Source: VXYL01 sp963666465
Lineage (GTDB): Bacteria > Pseudomonadota > Gammaproteobacteria > Pseudomonadales > Azotimanducaceae
DNA: 64,000 nucleotides
Reading direction: 5' to 3'
Assembly: GCA_963666465.1 (NCBI GenBank)
Contig: OY762824.1
Coordinates: 4,960,001 to 5,024,000 of the forward strand
Each line of letters starts with the position of its first letter. Position 1 is the stretch's first letter. The translations under genes were made by a program, and so were the position numbers. Below are positions 55,412 through 62,197 of the stretch, piece by piece. The notes below the pieces were generated by a model, which saw only the letters and a list, made by a program, of their open reading frames with translations, had not been told where the DNA came from and did no database searches.

Positions 55412-55546
55412 CTACCCAGCGAAGTAAGCGAGCCACGGCTTCAGAAGAACATAGAACGCCGTCAGGATTGCCGCGCTCCCAACGAACCAATGCACCCGAT
55501 ACCTGACGCACCGCGAAACGAAGACCGCGTAGAACTTGCTTCCCAT
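55412..55546 (-). CDS. Very small membrane protein (44 aa)
   Basis: ATG 55546 to TAG 55412 encodes MGSKFYAVFVSRCVRYRVHW, followed by FVGSAAILTAFYVLLKPWLA and YFAG. There is one clear transmembrane helix after a basic, aromatic N terminus. The stop is five bases before the edge of repeat copy 3, and the upstream small gene ends just 20 bases away, so they are probably cotranscribed. No family was recognised. Similar-sized single-helix proteins include type I toxins and immunity peptides, but nothing here proves either. Confidence 0.4.
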   Translation of the reverse strand: MGSKFYAVFVSRCVRYRVHWFVGSAAILTAFYVLLKPWLAYFAG

Positions 55547-55565
55547 CTGCCGAATTCCTCTTCAG

Positions 55566-56009
55566 TCACATGGTTTGGTCGCAGAAAGAGTCCGTGTAAA
55601 ACGCAACAACCGCTAGGGCGAACGCTGGGACCGCGAGGACCGGCACCGCCAACGCCGCCCCACCCAATAGACCAGCACCATAGCCCAACACCATCGGCGC
55701 ACTGGTGCAGTTGAAGTCCACCCTTGGCGGGGCGCAATCGTAGCTGTCCCCTCGACAAGGTGGAGTAGGCGGCGGAGGTTTGGGCCCGTAGCCCGGATCA
55801 TCGTTGTCATCGTCCCTGTCCCCGCCACCGTCATCGTCGCCGGTTCCGCCTCCCCCGCCACCGCAGTTTCCGAAGGTTCCTGAACAGCGGATTTGCGGAA
55901 CCTGTTGCAAGAATTTGATATTACGGTCTTTTTCGGAATTCGCCGTGGCCGTTAGCTGTTCGGCGCCTGCGTTCCCGTGACGCGCCTTGGCGACGCGAAT
56001 GGATAGCAA
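55566..56009 (-). CDS. Hypothetical protein with acidic Gly/Asp linker and C-terminal membrane helices
   Basis: The 147-aa frame starts MLSIRVAKARHGNAGAEQLT. It has a low-complexity linker CGGGGGGTGDDDGGGDRDDD and a proline run (PKPPPPTPP). Two hydrophobic helices follow, MVLGYGAGLLGGAALAVPVL and VPAFALAVVAFYTDS, with five scattered cysteines. I recognise no family. It is first of the minus-strand series of small genes. The initiation codon is uncertain. Confidence 0.4.
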   Translation of the reverse strand: MLSIRVAKARHGNAGAEQLTATANSEKDRNIKFLQQVPQIRCSGTFGNCGGGGGGTGDDDGGGDRDDDNDDPGYGPKPPPPTPPCRGDSYDCAPPRVDFNCTSAPMVLGYGAGLLGGAALAVPVLAVPAFALAVVAFYTDSFCDQTM

Positions 56010-56298
56010 GATGCCCCTCCCTCTTGGTGCAGGCAGAGGCGCGCCCTCCGGCGCTTAAGCCGGGTTGTTCATGAAGTGCTCGCTTTGTTCCTGGGCGTCT
56101 TTGGGGAGAAGTGGGAGGGCGGCAGGCGGCGAAGGCTTGGTGGCAGGGGATTCGGGTGGTTTCGGACGGGACTTCGGCGTTGCGGGGGATGATTCGCGTG
56201 CGGGAGACGAGCGCGCCTCCAGACGGGGCCTCAGGTGGCGACGGCACCGACCGAGAGAGCGTTACCATCAACAGACGACATCAAGGAGAGGCGCGCCA

Positions 56299-57189
56299 AT
56301 GGCGAACGCGGAAACCGGCCCTGGCGTCGTTGACGCAGACGATGTGGGGGTACTGTCCATCGCCAAGACCACGCTCATCAGCACGCGCTACGCGATGGCG
56401 TACGCCGCCGGCATCAACGACGCCAATCCCGCCTACTTCGACGACCTCGCTCCCGGCGGCGTCAAGGTGCATCCCGGGATCGCCTTCGCGCTGCAATGGC
56501 CAAGCCGCTTCCGCCCCGACCAGACACAGAACCTGCGCGCCGCACCGTACGGCGTGCATGCTTCCACGGACCTGCGAATCCACCGTCCCTTCCGCACCGG
56601 CGAAGCCATCACCACGCAAGGCATGGTGATCCAGAAGCGACAACTCCGCCCAGGCGTGTACAACGTAGATCGCTACCGCATGACCGCCAGCAACGGCGAG
56701 TTGGTGGCCGAGCTCTACTACAACGGCATCACCCGCGGCGCCACACTCGACGGCCCCGACGCCATCGTCGATGACGAGCCGGAATGGCCAGCGATCGAAT
56801 CCACCAGCGACGCCACGCTCTGGCGCGAGGAGCTTCCCATCACCCTGCAAGCCGCCCAGCAATACACCGAATGCGCTCGCATCTACAACCCGATCCACAC
56901 CGAGCCAAGCGCCGCCAAGGCCGCGGGCCTGCCCGACATCATCCTCCACGGCAGCGCCACCAAGGCGATCGCCCTGAGTGCCGTCATCAACCGATGCTTC
57001 GACGGCGACCCAAGCCGCATCACCCGACTCTGCGGCCAACTCCGAGCCATGGTGCTGATGAACACCACCCTCGTCGTCGAGGCCATGGCCGAAGAAACCG
57101 TGGATGGCGAAAGGCGCGTGCTGTTCCGAGCAATGTCCGAGGGCGGCCAACGAGCCATCAGCAACGGCATCGTCTGCGGCCACGCATGA
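56299..57189 (+). CDS. MaoC-family double hot-dog dehydratase
   Basis: The 296-aa product starts MANAETGPGVVDADDVGVLS after GGAGAGG. It has two hot-dog domains: an N-terminal half (ISTRYAMAYAAGINDANPAY, FDDLAPGGVKVHPGIA) and a C-terminal half with hydratase 2-type ARIYNPIHTEPSAAKAAGLP and DIILHGSATKAIAL. YNPIH..HG is the catalytic Asn/His region. Such proteins hydrate enoyl-CoA or dehydrate 3-hydroxyacyl derivatives. The partner pathway is not visible here. Upstream in-frame codons to 56065 are non-homologous. Confidence 0.88.
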   Translation: MANAETGPGVVDADDVGVLSIAKTTLISTRYAMAYAAGINDANPAYFDDLAPGGVKVHPGIAFALQWPSRFRPDQTQNLRAAPYGVHASTDLRIHRPFRTGEAITTQGMVIQKRQLRPGVYNVDRYRMTASNGELVAELYYNGITRGATLDGPDAIVDDEPEWPAIESTSDATLWREELPITLQAAQQYTECARIYNPIHTEPSAAKAAGLPDIILHGSATKAIALSAVINRCFDGDPSRITRLCGQLRAMVLMNTTLVVEAMAEETVDGERRVLFRAMSEGGQRAISNGIVCGHA

Positions 57190-57276
57190 GGGAAGACCCC
57201 TCGCAAGCACCGCGAAGCGCGCTTGAGGGAGGGGGGGCCGGCCCTCCCTCGAGAGGCCCATCGTGGCCGATGCGAC

Positions 57277-57942
57277 CTAATCCGTGGTTGCCAAGGCGTT
57301 GCGGAAGGTCGCGTGCGCTTCGGATCGCAGGCCGTCCTCCAAGGTGGCGAGGGCGGTGGCCAGCTCGTTGCCGAGCAGCGCGGGCACGGCTATCCGCAGG
57401 CCTGGGAAGACGTGGCTTTCGATGCCCCCAGCTTCGGTGGCTAGGAGGGGAGCGTAGTCGCCGTCCACCAGTTCCCACCAGTCGATGCGGGACTCGATGG
57501 TTCGCCAGACGATGTACTCCTGCACGCCGTTGCGGCGATAGACGTTGCGCTTGGCGTGCAGGTCGATGGATGCACTGCTCGCCGCCACCTCCGCGACGAG
57601 TTCGGGCGCTCCTTCCAGATAGTCGTCCGCACCAACCGCGGCGTTGCCGCCTGCATCTCTGTCGATGCGCAGAAGCATGTCCGGCTGGGGCTCGTTGTCG
57701 AGATCGAGGCGGACGGTGGCGTTGTCGGACACGCGCACCCCCGGCGTTCGCGCTGCGTACAGGAACAGCAGGCCCTGAAGCGCCGCATGGGGCTCCGCAT
57801 GGGCTGCATTGCGAACCGGCGACGGCATGTACACCACTCCTTCGATGAGCTCTGCCTTCTTGATTGTTGGACACGCCGCGTAGCGTCGTTCGAACTCGCA
57901 CCGAGTCAGGCGATCGCCGTTCTCGAGGGCCGGGATGCACAC
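57277..57942 (-). CDS. Uma2-family (DUF820) putative endonuclease
   Basis: Starting at GTG 57942 (MCIPALENGDRLTRCEFERR), the 221-aa product has the Uma2 signature: KKAELIEGVVYMPSPV, VRLDLDNEPQPDMLLRID, YLEGAPELVAEVAASSASID, LHAKRNVYRRNGVQEYIVW and VFPGLRIAVPALL. The P-D..E-V pair is a PD-(D/E)xK nuclease core. Uma2 genes are abundant in cyanobacteria and mobile-rich genomes, and their function is unknown. The start is approximate; sequence upstream in the same frame is not homologous. Confidence 0.85.
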   Translation of the reverse strand: MCIPALENGDRLTRCEFERRYAACPTIKKAELIEGVVYMPSPVRNAAHAEPHAALQGLLFLYAARTPGVRVSDNATVRLDLDNEPQPDMLLRIDRDAGGNAAVGADDYLEGAPELVAEVAASSASIDLHAKRNVYRRNGVQEYIVWRTIESRIDWWELVDGDYAPLLATEAGGIESHVFPGLRIAVPALLGNELATALATLEDGLRSEAHATFRNALATTD

Positions 57943-58056
57943 ATCCGCCCTCGGCTCGGACTGTCGTCCGAGCAACGGTTGCCCAGGTGCAAGCTCCAAG
58001 TCAGGCACGCGGTATAGACCTTTGCCGCCGCTTGGGTTGATTATGCCACTCAAGGG

Positions 58057-59199
58057 ATGCAGGAGGCTGACTTGATGCGACGTTCCAGGGTGCGCTTCCC
58101 GATGCTGGAGCCGGATTTGCTGCGCGGGAGGCTGGCACCGCCAGACGGCCCGGTGCGGGTGCTGATCGACACCGATGCAGCCAACGAGATCGACGATCAG
58201 TTTGCCCTTGCCTGGGCGCTTCTGTCTCGATACCGGTTGCGGATCGAGGCCATTACCGCAGCCCCGTTCTCGTTTCTGCACCACCGGGCGGGGCTGTTGG
58301 CTGCCGAGGCGTGGCTCGATGGGGCAGCCGGACAGCATTCGGGGCCGTCGCATGGCGTGGCGGCGCCCGTGGACGAAAACTATCTGGCTTGGGCGCAACG
58401 CTTGCACCGCCAAGGCCGCCGCGCGGCGGATGTGGAGTTCGTCACGCCCGCCGAGGGGATGGAGCGGAGCTATCAGGAAGTCCTGCGGGTGTTCGACACG
58501 CTGCGGGTGGCGCGTGCCGGGCGGGTTGTCCGGGGCGCGACGGGATATCTCACCTCCCTCGAGGCGCCGCCGACGCCGCCAGCGGTGGAGGCGATCATCG
58601 ATCTCGCCAAGTCTGGCGACAGGCGCGGTCCCCTGTATGTGGTAGCCATCGGCTGTGTCACCAACGTTGCCGCGGCGCTGCTGCGGGCACCGGAGATCGT
58701 CCGCGATGTGGTGCTGGTTTGGACGTCGGCCTATCCCTCTTCGGCACCGCACTGCAATCGCCCTTCCCTCAACTTGATGCAGGACCCACTCGCTTCCCGC
58801 CTCATGTTCGACTGCGGCGCACCCCTCGTGTATCTGCCCGGCTATCACGTCGGCGCGCAACTGCGAATCTCACTCCCGGAGATGGACGCGTTCGTGCGGG
58901 GGCGGAGCGCCATTGGCCAGTTGCTGTATGACCTCTACACCGACAACCCGCTGCACCGCATGTGGGCGGCGGAAGGCAACGCGCAACGCACGTGGATCAT
59001 CTGGGACATCATCACCATCGCATGGCTGTTGAATCCTGACTGGGTGCCAACCCACCTGACCCGCACGCCGATCCTGACGGACGAGCTGTTTTGGCGTCAC
59101 GACCCCGCCCGCCACATCATGCGCGAAGGCCACGACGTGCAACGCGACGAGGTATTCATGGACATCTACGACAAGGTGGCGGGCGCTAGCGCGCCCTGA
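58057..59199 (+). CDS. Inosine-uridine-type nucleoside hydrolase
   Basis: The 380-aa product has the calcium-binding motif VLIDTDAANEIDDQFALAWA near residue 35 (DTDxxNEIDD). Also present are AIGCVTNVAAALLRAPEIV and C-terminal WDIITIAWLLNPDWV (Asp ligand). These enzymes split the N-glycosidic bond of nucleosides or related ribosides. The long N terminus and the NEIDD variant place it among uncharacterised members, so the substrate is open. The start may be 58057 or 58075. Confidence 0.9.
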   Translation: MQEADLMRRSRVRFPMLEPDLLRGRLAPPDGPVRVLIDTDAANEIDDQFALAWALLSRYRLRIEAITAAPFSFLHHRAGLLAAEAWLDGAAGQHSGPSHGVAAPVDENYLAWAQRLHRQGRRAADVEFVTPAEGMERSYQEVLRVFDTLRVARAGRVVRGATGYLTSLEAPPTPPAVEAIIDLAKSGDRRGPLYVVAIGCVTNVAAALLRAPEIVRDVVLVWTSAYPSSAPHCNRPSLNLMQDPLASRLMFDCGAPLVYLPGYHVGAQLRISLPEMDAFVRGRSAIGQLLYDLYTDNPLHRMWAAEGNAQRTWIIWDIITIAWLLNPDWVPTHLTRTPILTDELFWRHDPARHIMREGHDVQRDEVFMDIYDKVAGASAP

Positions 59200-59313
59200 C
59201 GGGCGCGCAGGCAGTTGCTGCGCAACTGCTGGCCTTCTTCCTTATCGGCGCAGCTCAATGCGTTGTCGCGGCGCAAGTGCATTGGCGCGGCCTGCCCCCT
59301 CCGAACCAGGCCC

Positions 59314-59925
59314 CTACCCAAGCCGAGCCTCGATTTCCCCACAGAGGAACTCGGTGTCGAGATAGCCGCCCGCCATCAGCGTCAGGTCCTCGCCGGGCCC
59401 AAAGAGGAAGCTCGGCAGGGCTCCGGCGCCTTGGCGGCGGCTGCGGGTGAAGCCCCATTGGGTGCGGGTGGCGACTTCCGCGGAGTCGATGCGACGCAGG
59501 AGATCGTCGGGGTCGATGCCGAACTCGGCGCCGGCATCGGCGAGCACTCGGCGGTCGTTGATGTTCGTGGCTTCGAGAAAGAAGAGCTTCTGCAAGCGGT
59601 GCAGGTAGCCGAGCGGCGGCTCCCCCAAGAGGTCCCGGGCAGCCTCCACGGCGCGGCAGGGCAGCAGGCTGTTGTAGATGCAGCCTTCTGGAAAGACGTG
59701 GCTGAAACGCTGGCCGGTGGTGGCGGTCACTTGATGCCAGAGCGCATCGAGGCGCCTGCGACCGTAGTCGCCGATGGGTTGCGTGGCGTGGGTGTTGATG
59801 CCGCCCAGGATGAGATCGAAGTCCACCCGACCCACAAACTCGGTCATGGCGTTTTCCACGTGGCTTGAAGCGGCGAAGCACCAGGAGCACATCGGGTCGG
59901 TCACCACCACAAGACGAGGCTTCAC
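59314..59925 (-). CDS. DsbA-family (FrnE-like) thioredoxin-fold protein
   Basis: Starting at GTG 59925 (MKPRLVVVTDPMCSWCFAAS), the 203-aa protein has the active-site C13-S-W-C16 and an inserted helical domain (TGQRFSHVFPEGCIYNSLLP, FFLEATNINDRRVLADAG), then GALPSFLFG with the cis-proline region. FrnE-like members are cytoplasmic or periplasmic oxidoreductases/isomerases; no signal peptide is present. Its start overlaps the selD-fusion stop (GTGA), so the two are translated together, suggesting a linked redox role in selenium handling. That link is inference. Confidence 0.85.
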   Translation of the reverse strand: MKPRLVVVTDPMCSWCFAASSHVENAMTEFVGRVDFDLILGGINTHATQPIGDYGRRRLDALWHQVTATTGQRFSHVFPEGCIYNSLLPCRAVEAARDLLGEPPLGYLHRLQKLFFLEATNINDRRVLADAGAEFGIDPDDLLRRIDSAEVATRTQWGFTRSRRQGAGALPSFLFGPGEDLTLMAGGYLDTEFLCGEIEARLG

Positions 59926-62117
59926 GCTCGAATCTCCAGCTCGCTGTCGGTCACGTCGCCCACGGCGGAGGCATCGGTGTAGCCGGCTTCGCGCAGTCCC
60001 GTCAAGCACGCGGCAACCTTCCCGGCCGGCACCGATGCCAGCAATCCGCCGGCGGTTTGGGGGTCGGCAAGCAGTCGAACCGCTGCGGCATTGGGAGCGC
60101 CGCCATAGATGGTGAAGTCCGTGAGCGCCAGTTCGTTGCTCGGTTGCAGGGAACTGGCGATGCCCGCCTCGAGCGAGTCGAGCGCGCCGTCGAGGGTGGG
60201 GAAGCCGTCGAGCTCGATGCGCGCGCCGGTGCCGGATGCTCTGGTCATCTCCGTCAAGTGGCCAGCGAAGCCGAAGCCGGTGATGTCCGTGCAGGCGGTG
60301 GCGCCGTGACGCTGCAGCAGCTCTGCCGCAAGCGCATTGGACACATCCATCTGATCGACGGCGCCTAGCAGATGTCGCGCCTTGGTCTTGCCCCGCATGG
60401 CGCCCGCCAGGAGCGTCCCGGTGCCTACGGGCTTGGTCAGCACCAGCCGCTGCCCTGGCTGCATTCCGCCCTTCTCCAATGCCCGGCCGCGCAGATAGCC
60501 GTGGACGGCGAATCCCAGGCTGAGTTCGGCGCCCTCCGCCGAGTGGCCGCCGACGAGATCTACCCCATGCTCGGCGAATACCGCCAGCGTACCGGCCATG
60601 AGTTGGTAGAGGTCCTCCTCCATCATGGCGTCGGCCATCACCGGTACGGTCACGAGGGCCAAGGCAAAGGCTGGTGTCGCGGCCATTGCGAAGAGGTCGT
60701 TCAAGGCATGGTGCGCGCTGATGCGACCGAAGCGGTAGGGATCGTCGATCATGGCGCGGAAGGCATCGCAACTCGCCGCCAGCCGTGGCACGCCATCGGC
60801 GGCGCCGTTCGGGAGCCGGATGACCGCAGCGTCGTCGCCGATGCCGCGTTCCGTGGCGGCGGAGACCGGAACCGCCAAGCGGGCTTGCACGCGAGCCAGG
60901 ATGTCCGCGCCGAGCTTGGCGCCGCAGCCGCCGCAGCGCATCTCGTCCGGCGCGTCCGCCTGCAGGGCGGCGGGCAGCGTCGGCAGATCGACAGCCATCT
61001 CCGGCAGATCGTTGAAATGCGCCATGAAGCGGCGATCGATCCATTGCTTGAGCCGCCACACCCCCTTGCCGCTGGCGCTGCCCTTCCCTCGCACCGCCAG
61101 CGCGCGTCCTTCGCCAAGGCCAATGATGGCAAGTGCATGGCGCTGGGCGCGATAGCGGCGCAGCGGTCGCCCATCCGCATGGCGACGCAGGTTCTCCGCC
61201 AGCGCAGGGCCTTGGCGCACCGCATAGACGCCAGACTTGGGCCGCGCCTGGCCGTCGAGGCTGGCAACGTCGCCGGCGGCGAACACATCCGGATGCGAGA
61301 TCGACTGCAAGCGACGGTTCACGCGCACGAACCCGGCCTCGTCGCAGGCCAGGCCCGCCCCTGCCACCCATGACGGAGCTTCAACCCCGGTCACCCAGAG
61401 CACATGATCGGCGGCGAGCTGGCGGCCGTCTCGGGCGTGTACGACACCCTTTTCCGCAGCCATCGCTCGAAAGCCCGCCAGCAACTCGACGCCAGCTTTC
61501 GCCAACGCCTCGGCCAGCGCCCGTCGCGCGCGGCGCGGATAGGCTGGCAGCAGGTCCGGTTCGTCGGTGAGCAAACTGAGGGCGATGTCCGGTTGTTGCC
61601 TGGCAATCGCCAGCGCAAGCTCCACGGCGCCCGCGCCGCCCCCCGCGAGTGCAATCCGCTCCGGTCCCGCCGCCAGCAATCGCTGCCAGCGCGGCAGGAA
61701 CGAACCGATGGGTTTCACCGGCGTGACGAACTCCGACGCCACCCCCTCCCCCGGAACGCCGCCGACGTTGAGCGATGCGATGTCATAGCGCATCGACGGT
61801 CGATCGGCGAAGTGCAGGCGCCGCTCCTCCGGATCAAGCCCCGTCACCTCCGCCGCAACAAGGCGCGCACCGCCAAACGCCGCCAGGCGGGCAAGGTCGA
61901 TGTGGACGTCGTCGAAGCCGTGGATGCCGGCAACGTAGCCCGGCAACATCCCCGAGTATGGCGTGTGCGGCTCCCGCGCAACGATCGTCAGGCGCAGCCA
62001 CGGCGCCGGCTTCATGCCGAACGACTTCAGCACCTGCACATGGGCGTGGCCCCCGCCCACCAGCACGATGTCGCGCAACGGGGGAGCGGAAGGGGCGCCG
62101 CTATGCACGGTTGGCAC
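59922..62117 (-). CDS. selD: FAD-dependent oxidoreductase fused to selenide, water dikinase
   Basis: This 731-aa fusion has an N-terminal pyridine nucleotide-disulfide oxidoreductase-like domain (residues about 15-370: IVLVGGGHAHVQVLKSFGMK, ALAGGGAGAVELALAIAR, HPDVFAAGDVASLDG). A C-terminal SelD domain follows (about 390-731: MRCGGCGAKLGADILARVQA, GIGDDAAVI, DLVGGHSAEGAELSLGFAVH, TACTDITGFGFAGHL, LADPQTAGGLLASVP). SelD makes selenophosphate from selenide and ATP. The catalytic position is cysteine in GGCGAK, not selenocysteine. Such fusions are known in several bacteria. It is coupled to the DsbA-like gene downstream. Confidence 0.93.
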   Translation of the reverse strand: MPTVHSGAPSAPPLRDIVLVGGGHAHVQVLKSFGMKPAPWLRLTIVAREPHTPYSGMLPGYVAGIHGFDDVHIDLARLAAFGGARLVAAEVTGLDPEERRLHFADRPSMRYDIASLNVGGVPGEGVASEFVTPVKPIGSFLPRWQRLLAAGPERIALAGGGAGAVELALAIARQQPDIALSLLTDEPDLLPAYPRRARRALAEALAKAGVELLAGFRAMAAEKGVVHARDGRQLAADHVLWVTGVEAPSWVAGAGLACDEAGFVRVNRRLQSISHPDVFAAGDVASLDGQARPKSGVYAVRQGPALAENLRRHADGRPLRRYRAQRHALAIIGLGEGRALAVRGKGSASGKGVWRLKQWIDRRFMAHFNDLPEMAVDLPTLPAALQADAPDEMRCGGCGAKLGADILARVQARLAVPVSAATERGIGDDAAVIRLPNGAADGVPRLAASCDAFRAMIDDPYRFGRISAHHALNDLFAMAATPAFALALVTVPVMADAMMEEDLYQLMAGTLAVFAEHGVDLVGGHSAEGAELSLGFAVHGYLRGRALEKGGMQPGQRLVLTKPVGTGTLLAGAMRGKTKARHLLGAVDQMDVSNALAAELLQRHGATACTDITGFGFAGHLTEMTRASGTGARIELDGFPTLDGALDSLEAGIASSLQPSNELALTDFTIYGGAPNAAAVRLLADPQTAGGLLASVPAGKVAACLTGLREAGYTDASAVGDVTDSELEIRA

Positions 62118-62197
62118 TCCCCCCTTGGGGGGAGTCGAGAAACCCTAGGTTCCTCGCCGGGGTGTGCGCCGCGTCACCGGACTTGATCAACGGTTCC

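Noticed and set aside
59922..62117. Selenocysteine codon in SelD
   Set aside because: No in-frame TGA; the catalytic position is an ordinary cysteine codon.
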